Below are positions 10,961 to 20,916 of a stretch of DNA of 64,000 nucleotides, piece after piece. Source of the DNA: Karalla daura (lineage: Eukaryota > Chordata > Actinopteri > Chaetodontiformes > Leiognathidae); the NCBI GenBank assembly GCA_029224185.1, contig CM055188.1:31272900-31336899 (forward strand), written 5' to 3'. Each line of letters opens with the position of its first letter. The first letter of the stretch is position 1. The notes beneath the pieces are model-generated. The model was not told where the DNA came from. It did not search any database and was given only the letters and a program-made list of their open reading frames with translations. Made by a program: the position numbers and the translations under genes.

Positions 10961-12217
10961 GCAGTACAAGGCAGCACAAAAACCTGCAGCGATGCACAAC
11001 GTGTCTGAAACATAATGCTCAAGAACCAGACAAGGCTCATTCCCTCTGCCAGTGGTGGGACACTGGTGGCCCGAGGGCCAAAACTGGCCCCTCTCCAATA
11101 TCTGGCCTGCTAGATGAAATTGAAATTTTGATTTAAAAGGGGTAAAAAAAGATTTTAAATGATTTACCTACTATCACAAAGAAGGACAATAGTATTGAGA
11201 GGTCAGAAGCTTTATTATTTAGGAGTTGGAGCAAAGTTGACTTGAAGCTGTGGAGCTAGAGCAGTGATAACAGATAGTCTGTAAAAAAAAGTTACTTTAG
11301 CTATTTTAAACACATAACTTTCTTAAATAAAAAACTCTGATTGATGTAATGTCTTGGCCCGCCATAGAAACATGTTGGCCTGAGGCTTAATTGCCGACCC
11401 CTGCCCTATGCCAACTGAACCATTTCAACATCTCCACATGAATTATATAGAATTAAAGAAAACAAGTAACCTACAATACTGCTTGATGATAGTGTGTGCA
11501 TTCTGTAAACTGACTGAAATACACCCTATAGCTACAGCTAGTGCAGAATTGACCTGCAAAGTTTCTACATCAGCATGTGTCAAGGCATCGATGGCATCAT
11601 ACAAAATCACTCATAAACTGCATGCTGTCTATCATCCTCAAAGTGCAGGATTAGTAGAAAGGAGAAATAGAACAATCAAACAATGGTTGGCAAAGGCTAT
11701 GACTGAAACTGGCAAACCATGGATTCAGTGTTATGGATATGGTCAGATGAATTGTAAATGTGACTCAGAGCTCAGCAAGTGGTGCAACACCATTTGAATG
11801 CTCCACAGACCTTTTCTTTTACCTATTTGAACTGTACCACTGACAGAGAACTATGGGAAATGTGAGGATGATCTAGATGTTTATTTGAAGATGGCAAGTG
11901 AAAAGAAAGAACAAATTGAATCTGCCAAAGCTCTCTCTGCCCCACAGGACACGAGCGTGGAGCAGAAGATTCAGGTTGGCGACTTGGTGTTCCTGAAAGC
12001 TGTTCAGAGAGCGAGGAGGTCAGAACCGAGGTGGATGGGACCTCTCCGGGTCCTACTGGCAACACCCACTGCAGTCCGGATCACAGAGCATCCCTCCTGG
12101 ATTCACGTGAGCCACTGCACACAGTTGAGAGCACAAGAAACTGAGATACAGCATAACTCTAGTCAACAAGTCCAGTTACAAAGGGGAAAATACATGTTAG
12201 GTGTACGCAGTGAATAG
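10961..12217 (+). pseudogene. ERV integrase, split by a hAT MITE
   Basis: A CTTCLKHNAQ segment just before 11049 is the CxxC half of the integrase zinc-binding domain. The core resumes at 11404 (EPFQHLHMNYIEL) and continues to HPQSAGLVERRNRT (about 11632-11675), which includes the catalytic Glu region. The 11885-12217 frame holds the C-terminal GPY-type domain (RWMGPLRVLL.TPTAV, then WIHVSHC). A frameshift lies at about 11790-11885 and the core is shortened. The order and motifs are those of a gamma-type retroviral integrase. Confidence 0.75.
11050..11403. mobile_element. Non-autonomous hAT element (MITE) in ERV integrase
   Basis: It starts CAGTGGTGGG and ends CCGACCCCTG, so both ends fit a CAG(T/G)GG terminal inverted repeat. 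Flanking 8-mers are CCCTCTGC (11042-11049) and CCCTATGC (11404-11411), matching at 7 of 8 positions, which is the hAT target-site size. There is no coding capacity. Removing it joins the two parts of the integrase. Confidence 0.8.
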
Positions 12218-12465
12218 ATACTGCCACTGTCAGGGTGATTGTCTCAACACTGGTAAAGATCAAACAGGTTGACACCCCCTGGAGTGCAGGATAGGGAGTG
12301 GTACTGGGCCTCTGCACTACCATTGTAGGTGGGCTGTTGATACTGACCTGGATAAGCCCTCCTGAACCCCAGACCACTCAGGATACAATAAAGTGTGAGG
12401 TCCATTGTGGCCCTTTCAGCCACCCCGACCTGAACAAGACTACTCAGTACACTGTGAACCTGTGG
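12218..12465 (+). pseudogene. ERV env 5' remnant
   Basis: This lies between the integrase stop and the hAT element. The last part, about 12420-12465, reads as an open frame that continues beyond the hAT at 15361 with one stop. It contains an N-glycosylation-like NKT. No receptor-binding domain could be recognised; the env assignment rests on position and on the anchor found at 17440. Confidence 0.45.
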
Positions 12466-12499
12466 CAGTGACCTGACAGCCAGTGACAGCCACTGATCG

Positions 12500-14995
12500 C
12501 ATCCTGCTTCCATCATCAGCGTGTCATTATCCCAGCCAGCAGGATTTTACACAATAATGTGGAAAAACACGTGTGGGTCAATTTGGTGCCTTTTGGTTTG
12601 CAGCAGCCTGGAGTTAGAGCTCCATCTAGTAGGCGCTGCTCTGGGTAAACAGCGCTTGACAACATCATCCAGCAAGTGGGTGTGTTTGTGGACTTGCTGA
12701 GAAATGCTCCTAATCCTCCAGCTGTTTTAAAAAGAGCACGAGACTCAGGCACACACCTTGCTGAATGCAACAGCACCAGGTTCAGCTTGTGTGCATAACA
12801 ATGGGTAAACATGGCCTAAGGCACTTTCTCTTTCATTTTAGCCTGCACCCCATTGAGCTCTGATGCCATTGCAGCCACCTTATCATAAGTCTGACAGTTG
12901 TATTTCTCCAACACTCCCAGGACATACTCAGCTATAGCAGGAACGTATCTGTCTGTGCTCACGTCATCAAAGCCCAAAAACGCTTCCTTCACCTGGCAGT
13001 CTGCTTCAGTTTTAGCTACATATCGTAAAATGACTGATATCTGAGATTTGTGTGTATCATCGGTGGTGTCATCACCTACTACAGCAACAAAAGGGGCAGC
13101 ACTAATTTCCTTTTATTATATCATTCTGTATTCTGTTTAACAAGCCAGAAAATACAGTAGTTGTCTCCAAATGTCTAGCTAGCCTGTCATCTTTCTCCGC
13201 AAAAGCATACAGGAGCTCAACATAGTTTCCATGATTAGCAGAGCCTGTGCTTTCATCACTTCCACGAAATGCAAGTTGCTGTTTGGCAAGGAAGCAGGTG
13301 GCATTGATGCTGTTGATGCCTTTTAGCACTAGAACCGCCGTGAGGTCATTTTGCCCTCTATCGCCTTTTGAAATGCACGTAACTCTGTTTGTGTAAAAAC
13401 CCTACGTCTGTCTCTCTGTGACTTTTCCTAAATATGTGTTCTATATCATCTGATGTGTTTTGGTGGTTCTGGAATAAAAGAGACAGAAAAAAAGAGTGGT
13501 TTTACCTAGAACCGCCAAGAGGTCATTGTGACCTCCATTCATTCTAATGCAAAAATGGGAAATAGACTTCATTTATATAGCCATGTACATCTTATATCCA
13601 GTCGGATACACAGCTAAAAACACTTTACAGTAGTGCCACACACTCATACACAGACACACACACACTTTAAAAAAAGATACATTAGTGGAACGGTTGCTAG
13701 GCAACCAAAACATTAAACTCTTGTTATTTCTCAAATTTAGCCAGTCAGTCAGTCAGTCAGTCAGTCAGTCAGTCAAAATGTGGTAGAGGAAACGCACCAA
13801 GACTGTCAGCCAGGCTTTAGAAATGCTGCAGGACTTCAAGGATGATGAGTCGGATGAAGAAGAATTACCAGATTAAAGTGATGTGTCCGGTGAATCTAAG
13901 TCTGATTCAGAATCTGGATCTGACATTGAGCCACACATCATGCCTCTGATGCCAGGCAGGTCACCAAAACATATCATGTCATATATTTGCCTCATAATGC
14001 CATTTCATGTCTAAGTCTAAATACTATATCTGCAACTTTTCAAATTTGCTGACAAAGTCAAGCTCTAATTCAGTTTTTATATTCTATCAATATGGAGCAA
14101 GCTCCACGTACTCAGCCACATCTTCACTGTCTTTGGGAGCAGGTTCTGGAGATGCAGAACTCTCTCTGTCAATTCATTTTAATTCATTTCAGTTCAATTC
14201 AATTCAAATGGCTTCATTGACATGATGTAACACTGTATATTGCCACAGCAAGCGTTTCGCTCTCTCTCTCACACACACACAGGCCATATAGACAACATCA
14301 TGATTACCATATTGTTGCCACCACAGTTAGATTTCCAACTAAAGTTCAGCCACTGCAAGTTGATGCAGGAGACTGGAAAGGATGGGTTTGTTTGGAGAGC
14401 TATTCAATTGGGCGGAAATGTTGTTATATTACTAAAATAAAAGTACTTCTAATGTGGCAAAATTCATAAAATTCTGGTGTTATGTTATTAAATTCACATT
14501 TACCTGCTCTTTTGAAAAATAAAAAGTCAAAATATTTCAGTGACAGGCTTATAATTTGCAATTATAAAGCCTGCAGTGGTGTGAGGTCAAAATGACCTCA
14601 CGGCGGTTCTTGGAGGTACTGCATTGTTGGCTGTTCTAGTGTTACAATCTCTGATTCTTCTTTACCTTAGCATTGTGGATGCTAATGGTCAGTCTCCGCT
14701 GCTCATCCAAAGCAAAGTCAATCCTAGAAATTCCAAAAGTTTTGAGAGCGATCTGGCTTTGAATGTGAGTTGACTGTGACATTGTCACAGGTTGAGAAAA
14801 GAAGACAAGGATAGCAGAAAAGGCGGTTTCTCGCTGGACATCCACACAGCCAGTCTTTTTGTGTGTACCACTCCGTTTGAAAAGAGCGGCTAATATTCTG
14901 CGTAGTCTGAAGCAAATCTATCAATTTATTACATCCTGTTTCGATTGAAAGTCCAGTTTAGAAAATTGTTTGAGCTTGGATATAAAATGCTCCAT
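12500..14995 (-). pseudogene. hAT transposase (ZMYM1/TTF-finger type), interrupted
   Basis: Reading leftward from the ATG at 14995: an N-terminal MEHFISKLKQ start, then the TTF-type zinc-finger block WLCGCPARNRLFCYPCLLF (about 14820-14880), then LDEQRR (about 14700). The piggyBac insertion follows. After it come CFLAKQQLAFRGSDES (13240-13290), VGDDTTD with a catalytic-type Asp (about 13060), and HCYAHKLNLVL (about 12770-12805), a conserved hAT block. The C-terminal dimerisation region is missing, and stops and frameshifts occur. It is a dead transposase; the relatives are domesticated ZMYM genes and fish hAT elements. Confidence 0.75.
13327..14641. mobile_element. Non-autonomous piggyBac element nested in the hAT
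   Basis: The left end is CACTAGAACCGCC. The right end is the inverse, CACTAGAAC, with the CGCCGTGAGGTCATTTTG block displaced by about 22 bp. The flanking tetranucleotides are TTAG (13323-13326) and TTAC (14642-14645), each one change from the TTAA that piggyBac elements duplicate. About 13790-13960 encodes an acidic stretch (DDESDEEELPD) like the N-terminus of piggyBac transposases, but with stops. A (CAGT)n tract lies at 13739-13775. Its removal rejoins the hAT transposase. Confidence 0.75.
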
Positions 14996-15360
14996 TGTAA
15001 AAGAAGATGTGACAGGAGGGGAAAAATTGACTCTAAAATTCTTGATAGTGTGCCTCACTTACTCTGCAGCTGCAGTGGGGCATAAGAACGTCTGGGCTCA
15101 GGAGCGCCCCCTACCATGAGGCAGGAGAACTGCGCGTCTCACCCAGTGCCTATTCACTGCCGTTATAAGATCGCTGAGCACATAGATTCAGCTACACAAA
15201 TTGATCAAGTTAAATTTGGGAAATGTGTTCATAGTTCAAACCATTTGATAAATATAACCATTTCATTTATTTGTTCATCATATATAATTTGTTTTTTTTA
15301 TGAGGACAGGTGAGGCTCTGCCTCCCCTGCCTCTCCTGACTGCACGTCACTGACCTGTGG

Positions 15361-15434
15361 CATAAATAAGCTCAACTTGTTGCTGTGAACAGAACTAATT
15401 CTGTCAAGATGCCAGTTGCAACCGCTACTCCACA
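15361..15434 (+). pseudogene. ERV env fragment between two insertions
   Basis: It continues the reading frame from the sequence before 12458, after one in-frame stop, with an N-glycosylation-like NRT. It is then cut by the antisense LTR. Confidence 0.4.
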
Positions 15435-17194
15435 TGTTAAGCCAGAACCATTTCTGGAGAAGGACTGTAGAAACTGCTGTTAGGTAGTACCTCTTAACAC
15501 ACAAACAACTCAGGGTCGAGTCTTTATAATTAGAAGATTTACTTGCACTTTACGTGACATATGAAACATGCACACATCCTTCAGTAGTTTTCCACTCAGC
15601 ACAACATTTTGCAAACACAAGAGAGTAGAGAATATACACAGTGGCGTGGCGTGGGGAACTTTTCTGAGGAAGCCAAGTGAAGCCAAGCTGTGTATATTGT
15701 AGCGGGTGGGGGCAGAAAATCGTATGTTGCTGTTTCATATAGTTGGATGAACTATTAGAGTGCCCAGCATCACTCCACCAGGACTTACACAGCTTGTTAC
15801 CTAACAGAAACTTTAAGTACATGCGCTCTCTCTGTCTATCTCTCTCTCTCTTGCTCTAAAGCCTCTGACAAACAGCAGCCATCTGAGAGAGCAGAGACAA
15901 GTTTAGGCTTATTCACTGTGACCACAGCGGCACACACACACACACACACTTCTCTTAAACATCTCATTCATTTATGCAACCACCTTCCGAAAAGCACAAG
16001 CAGCTACTTAATGCACAGCTCACATCTGATATTGGAAAGATGTGAATTCACTCACACACTCATTCAGAAGCCGCAAAGTTTTACATCCCTACCAAACAAG
16101 ACTTGTACGCTCTATGTGAGACACGCAAATGCTTCTCACCTTTCCTCATCGTTTATATATGTAACAATACATGTAAATGTTCATTATACAGCAACACAAC
16201 AACTCAGTACCAGTGGCTATAAACAGCACACCTGACGTGCATTCAGACAGCCCGACCTGGCATGGTCTCTGTCAGTGGGGCTCATTTCCTCCACATAAAC
16301 AACAACAATAAACAACAACTTCAGTAAGCAAGACAAAATACGGATTATAATCACATCAAGAATAACACAGCTTGCTAACTGGGCTGTTCAATAACTATTA
16401 AGATGTGTAAAGAAAATAAATGCGTTTTGCTCACCCTATCTGAAGAATATCTGTGAATCCTGTGTGACCCAGGGGTTGTTCAGTGAGCATGATTCCTTGT
16501 CAGGAGACAGAAAACGTTGAAGTTTAGCGCTTCCCGCCTGCCACTCAGTGGGACGTAACTCTCCTCATTGAATGTCTGAAAACCTTCCTTCCTGTCAGTA
16601 CGGAGATCTAGTTTTGATGCTGGTCTCCCATCAGATTTAATTTTGATTTGCTGTTCAAGAAACAGTTTAGCTAAATTATTTTGGACCAAATATTCCAAAT
16701 CGCCGCCCTCCATAATTGCGTCTGGCTACCTGCAAGTCAACACAAATCATTCATTATTCACATCAGTGTTGATGTTGACGTACTGTGATGTGATTGGCGT
16801 GAAGCCAAAGAGTTTGTAGCTTCCCTTGACCCTGTCCTGACCAATCACAGGGAAGCAGTGTCAAAACAATAGCCTCATCTGATTGGTTAATAATGAATAT
16901 GAATTATTAATGATAATTATTAAAAACTGACTACAGAGTGTTTCAACACTCATTCACCACAAAACCTTTAGAGAGGAGCTGTCTTACACACCATAAACGC
17001 TCAATAATGAATGAAGAGAGACGAGGGGAAGACGACAGCGACACAACACAGTATAAAACTGTGTTTTTATGAAATTATGTTAAATTCTGAAAGAAAGTGA
17101 GGAGGCCTGGCTTCCCTTGGCTTCTGCAAGAAAACTCCACTGAATATGCAAAACATTGATATGATGACATTAATTGTAGACATATTTCTTAACA
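15435..17194 (-). repeat. Antisense LTR of the same ERV family, interrupted by a hAT
   Basis: The reverse complement begins TGTTAAGAAATATG (at 17194) and ends TTCTGGCTTAACA (at 15435), like the other LTRs. About 248 bp of LTR sequence remains; roughly 190 bp of the middle present in the other copies is missing. It is split by the hAT at 15639-17142. No PBS follows it, so it is either a solo LTR or the end of a lost antisense copy. No direct repeat flanks it. Confidence 0.6.
15639..17142 (-). mobile_element. Deleted hAT transposon inside the antisense LTR
   Basis: It starts CAGTGGCGTGG and ends CTCCACTG. The flanking 8-mers AATATACA (15631-15638) and AATATGCA (17143-17150) match at 7 of 8 positions. 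The minus-strand frame 16480-16713 encodes the N-terminal part of a ZMYM-like hAT transposase (GFQTFNEESYVPL). The rest of the transposase has been lost. Its interior also has the GAAGCCAAG wording near each end, in inverted orientation. Confidence 0.85.
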
Positions 17195-17600
17195 ATGTCC
17201 TTAACCTGTCTCACTTTTCCCTGATGTCTTTGTGTCTAACTATACTCAGGTTTTACTTACTAATATAGTAACAACCACTGGAGGGCAGGCACCCCATATG
17301 CCAGAAATTTGACTAGGAGATGGACGCTATACAAAGCCATAGCCAATCTCACTGCCCTGAGGGATGCTTTCGAGAAAGACTCACATAACAAAGGCTGGAA
17401 TCTGGTCTCATAGTTGACTTCTGGCACATGCTGGTCTATATTGCATATGCTGACAACCCCAGTGATTGTAATTGGGATTTTTGTTCTGTTTATTTGCTAC
17501 GTGTGTTATGCTTCGCATTAGATCAATGGTAACAAAGATGCTTTAGCTCAGACTATTGTCGGTTTATTCCCTGTACCTGAGTGATATTCCCCAGATCCCA
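17195..17600 (+). pseudogene. ERV env transmembrane end
   Basis: A broken frame from about 17225 to 17580 includes an ectodomain-like AIANLTALRDAF and then a hydrophobic anchor (TPVIVIGIFVLFICYVCY, about 17455-17510), followed by a short tail. In-frame stops are present. Position directly before the 3' LTR and the anchor support env. Confidence 0.6.
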
Positions 17601-17627
17601 CAGCTCCCCCAATGTGTGAATAAGTTA

Positions 17628-18105
17628 ATCATGTTTAAAAGATGTTTGCTTGTTTACAGTTCCCAAATCATGCTCATGCAGAAAATCTGTGAAGAAGATG
17701 TATAAATATGACGTGAGAAGAGTTCTGTTATAAGAGAAAACAGTTTTGTATATTCTGTACTTGTGTTTGCAAAAAGCTGTGCTTAGTGGAAAACAACTGA
17801 AGGATGTGTGCATGTTCCTCTGACCTTTGATTGTGCAAAAACGACTGCAAAACTGTTTTTAACTGGTTTAAACCCAAGAAGAAGAATGAGAAGTATCGGC
17901 TGAAGGACTGTGAGCTCACCCTCAAAAAGTTGTCTTCTAATCAACAACTAGGTATAAAAGCTTTAAGCACTGAGCTGCTCCTCAGTGCAGATCTGCATGT
18001 AACCATAGCTCTGTACTCCTTTCTGCAACCCTGAGTTGTCTGTGTGTTGAGAAACTAGGGTAGGATCTAACAACAATTTCTACAGTCCTGAAATAGTTTC
18101 TGGAC
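17628..18105 (+). repeat. 3' LTR of the ERV
   Basis: It aligns with the 5' LTR over most of its length, including tgtgcttagtggaaaac (17780) and gagctgctcctcagtgcagatctg (17968). It ends near TTTCTGGACA (18105). The 5' edge is uncertain; TGTTTAAAAGATG at 17632 is the best candidate. A TATA-like TATAAAAG lies at 17953. It has diverged considerably from the 5' LTR, so the integration is old. Confidence 0.65.
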
Positions 18106-18600
18106 AGTCCTCCTCTCCTCTTCAAAGAAGAGTCTCATCAATCAATGTTTCCACCATATTCATCATGTTCTCTGTAAACGCAGTACTCTTCATGTTGCAC
18201 CAGATCATCACATGGTAATATCAGTCTGCTTTCCTTCATTTGACCTATTTGTCTATTATAATGAATTGAATTATTTGCACGTTGCAACTGTCTTTGATCC
18301 ATCACTGCACCTACTCTTCTGTCTGGCCTTTTCAGCTTTATATGCTAGTTAAGTTGTGAAGTTGTATTTTCATTCATCATGAGTCACAATTCTCTATATA
18401 TCTCATAATTTCTTTAATTGTCTTCTTCAAATATCTATGTATATGGAGCAGTGTAGACGTGCTAATGACAGCCCAGAGTGCAGCATTTATCATGACAGAA
18501 TTAATTTGACTTTCCAATTTCCAGTGGCATCTATTGAGAATAATTAATATGGAATATATATGTATAACACAACTTTCATTTTCCTGTAGTTTTTTTTATC
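18106..18600. other. Host flank of the ERV, second copy of the 7.3-kb unit
   Basis: 18106-18360 aligns with 7290-7530, sharing ttgcacgttgcaactgtctttgatcc-type wording. No coding frame was found. Confidence 0.45.
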
Positions 18601-19640
18601 AGTTCCTGTCCATCTTCTCCTTCATCCACTATCTCTGATCATGGAGCTGAGAAGTAACATTTATGACTAATAACAGCCACACATGGCTGAATTTATGATC
18701 TCCGTCTATAAGTTGACTGCATTTCATCATCACATTTCCTCAGTGACATCCCTGTTTGCATTGTTGCATTGCTTGGTCTTGGTGGTTTTCCTCAGCTAAT
18801 GCAGGGGTCTAAGGGTAGGGGGTGTCCACCACTATCACACTGTACTAGAACTCTTCTGTCCATTGTAATCCTCATTCTAATCCCCTTCTGTATGGGATGT
18901 GCTTTTTCAATAAAAACCACTTGGTTAAAAATGTACTTTTTCAATAAAAATCACTTGGTCACCTGTTGTATTTATTGATTGATTCACTGACTGAGGGCTT
19001 TGTTGATTGGTTGGGTGATTGCTTACTTGATTGATTTGTTCATCAAGTTCTGGGTGAATTCAGTTTCTCAGCATATTTCACCACATGATCATGTATGATT
19101 TTCACTTGGCTGCTCTATTTTCAGCACTTGATTATTTGTGGCCACATTTTCTGTTTCACAGTTACTTTACTCATCCTGGAATGGGTAAGTTGCATTTCTC
19201 AGCATTTTCAATCAAATCATTGTGTTTTGTACTAACTCCTCTCTCTGTCTTCTTCAGATACTCCTGCTCATGGAGCTATGAAGTTACATGACTGAGTGTG
19301 CACGGCCTTCACCATGAGCCATATGTTCTGTCACATTCATCTCATGGTCTTTAACTTGACTTTTCATTTCCTCAGTGACATCCCTGTTTGCATTGTTGCA
19401 TTGTTTGGTCTTGGTGGTTTTCCTCAGTGTACTAGAACTCTTCTATCCATTGTAATCCTCATTCTAATCCCCTTCTGTATGGGATGTGCTTTTTCAATAA
19501 AAAACAGTTGGTTAAAAAATCACTTTTTCAATAAAAATCACTTGGTCACCTGTTGTATTTATTGATTGATTCACTGACTGAGGGCTTGATTCATTAGTTT
19601 GCTTATTTCCTATGTGATGGATTTGTTCATCAAGTTCTGG
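18600..19640 (+). repeat. Two tandem copies of an unidentified host unit with poly(A) signals
   Basis: 18720-18975 and 19370-19570 are almost identical (GACATCCCTGTTTGCATTGTTGC; GTAATCCTCATTCTAATCCC; TCAATAAAAA). Each has AATAAA and ends with the same attgattgattcactgactgagggctt. A hydrophobic frame (TLLSIVILILIPFCMGCAFSI) is open in both copies, so these could be the last exon of a small duplicated gene, but no start or upstream exon can be assigned. Confidence 0.4.
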
Positions 19641-20240
19641 GTGAATTTACTGAGTGATGTACTAAGACAAATTGCCGCAGTGCCAACAGGTGCAAACAGC
19701 AGTATGTAAATGAGGGGTTTGCGTGCTGTCAGCCATTCCGTCATAGAGTGCAGAGGAAAGAGCAAGAATAAACTTGATTCCTTGGAGTTTGAAGTCCTTG
19801 TTGCTGAGGAAAACAAACACATCTGGCAAAGTAAACAGTTTGCTGCTTTCGAGCAGCGGCCAGTATGGCCAGTCTAACCAGTATGGCTCATGCACTCTGG
19901 TGGGACACTCGGGCCATTGCTGTGCAGACCGGGCAGCTGGTCAGTGCCGTGTCCGGACCAGAGATGGTCGTACAGTCACTCACTGGAGGAGAGGAGGCTG
20001 TGGTGCAGGCAGTGGCTGGTTCTTCCATCAGCCTAAGAGCTGAGGGACTGGAGGGACTGGAGGGCCTGGGGGGACTGGAGGGACTGGAGGGACTGGGGGG
20101 ACTGGGGGGACTGGAGGGACTGGAGGGACTGGAGGGACTGGGGGATCTGGAGGGACTGGAGTGACTGGGGGATCTGGAGCAGGCAAGAGAGAGAAGGAGA
20201 TGGAGGACCGGAGAGCGCAGGACCAGTGAGTACCTGTTCC
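19640..20240 (+). mobile_element. Harbinger-derived fragment with expanded GGACTGGAG repeat
   Basis: The sequence is closely similar to 37130-37730 and to the reverse complement of 56010-56500, which lies in a Harbinger element with clear ends. GTGATGTACTAAGAC near 19652 is a degraded terminal repeat. The open frame 19865-20164 encodes the same peptide as the 37-kb copy (for example AVVQAVAGSSISLRAEGLEG). In fish Harbinger elements the second protein is MYB-like; assignment to that protein is inference. Confidence 0.55.
20044..20165 (+). repeat. (GGACTGGAG)n 9-bp minisatellite
   Basis: Units of GGACTGGAG and GGACTGGGG, about 13 copies. In one forward frame it encodes Gly-Leu-Glu/Gly; the reverse frames give Pro-rich artefacts. 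Confidence 0.95.
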
Positions 20241-20916
20241 AGTCTTTCTTTTCGACTTTTGCTGACAGATTAAGACAATTTTGACAACACCGGTTTGCAT
20301 TCATGAGTCACTTTTTTATGTCACTAAGGTCCATGGACTGTGGTTCACCTGGACACTGTCATGCAGTTACACCAGCTGGTCACTTGGCGTGCTAGCCCAA
20401 AACAAGCACCGACAGGAAGGAAAAAGCAGGAAGCTAGTCACACAGCTAGTCAAACGGCATAGATATATAACATATTCACAGTTTTACTCTCTCTATATAT
20501 TTCTCTTTCACCTTTCCCTCATTCTCTCTCTACCTTGAAGATGCTACACTGCAAAAGTGATAGTTGTAAAATACTGAAATACTTGTTCACATCAAATGTT
20601 GCTGTTTTCAAAAAGGTAGCAAGTTGCATGAACCATCTGAAAGGCAACAAGGAAGACAACATAATGAACAAACTTTATTCTTCTGTGTGGTGGTTGTGTT
20701 TAATCTGACCTCAATAATCAGTCACTGAGACACGCACTGTGGCTGTTGTTTTACTCTGCTAATGTGCATTTGTGGCTTGTCTATCCGTGTGATTGAGTTG
20801 TGCTACTCACTGTGGTTTGGCTGTTCTGCAAATAACACGGGTATGTAGAAAGTTCTGGGTGGTCAGACAGACCAGACCTCATTTCACAGCGTTACGGCGT
20901 GTTCACATCCTCCATC

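Larger units (their letters stand above)
12466..15352 (-). mobile_element. hAT transposon inserted in ERV env
   Basis: Ends are CAGTGAC... (12466) and ...GTCACTG (15352), a matching terminal inverted repeat. The 8-bp target-site duplication ACCTGTGG is exact on both sides (12458-12465 and 15353-15360). The element carries a ZMYM-like hAT transposase on the minus strand and is itself interrupted by a piggyBac element at 13327-14641. Confidence 0.9.
7909..18105 (+). mobile_element. Endogenous retrovirus provirus broken by nested transposons
   Basis: In order on the plus strand: 5' LTR (7909-8381), primer binding site (8387-8404), gag zinc knuckle (9362-9403), reverse transcriptase with YVDD (10485-10496), integrase zinc-binding end, core and C-terminal domain (about 10980-12217, split by a MITE), env fragments, env membrane anchor (about 17440-17510) and 3' LTR (to 18105). 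The RT and integrase resemble gamma/epsilon-type fish ERVs. Many stops and frameshifts, plus insertions at 11050, 12466 and 15435, make it non-functional. The internal order is complete, so this is an old provirus and not a solo LTR. Clear host duplications at the outer LTR edges were not found. Confidence 0.8.

Noticed and set aside
13739..13775. CAGT tandem repeat as a CRISPR-like array
   Set aside because: It is a simple 4-bp repeat without spacers; this is a vertebrate genome.
19888..20304. Pro/Ser-rich, collagen-like minus frames
   Set aside because: They are the reverse frames of the GGACTGGAG minisatellite and have no start context or splice support.
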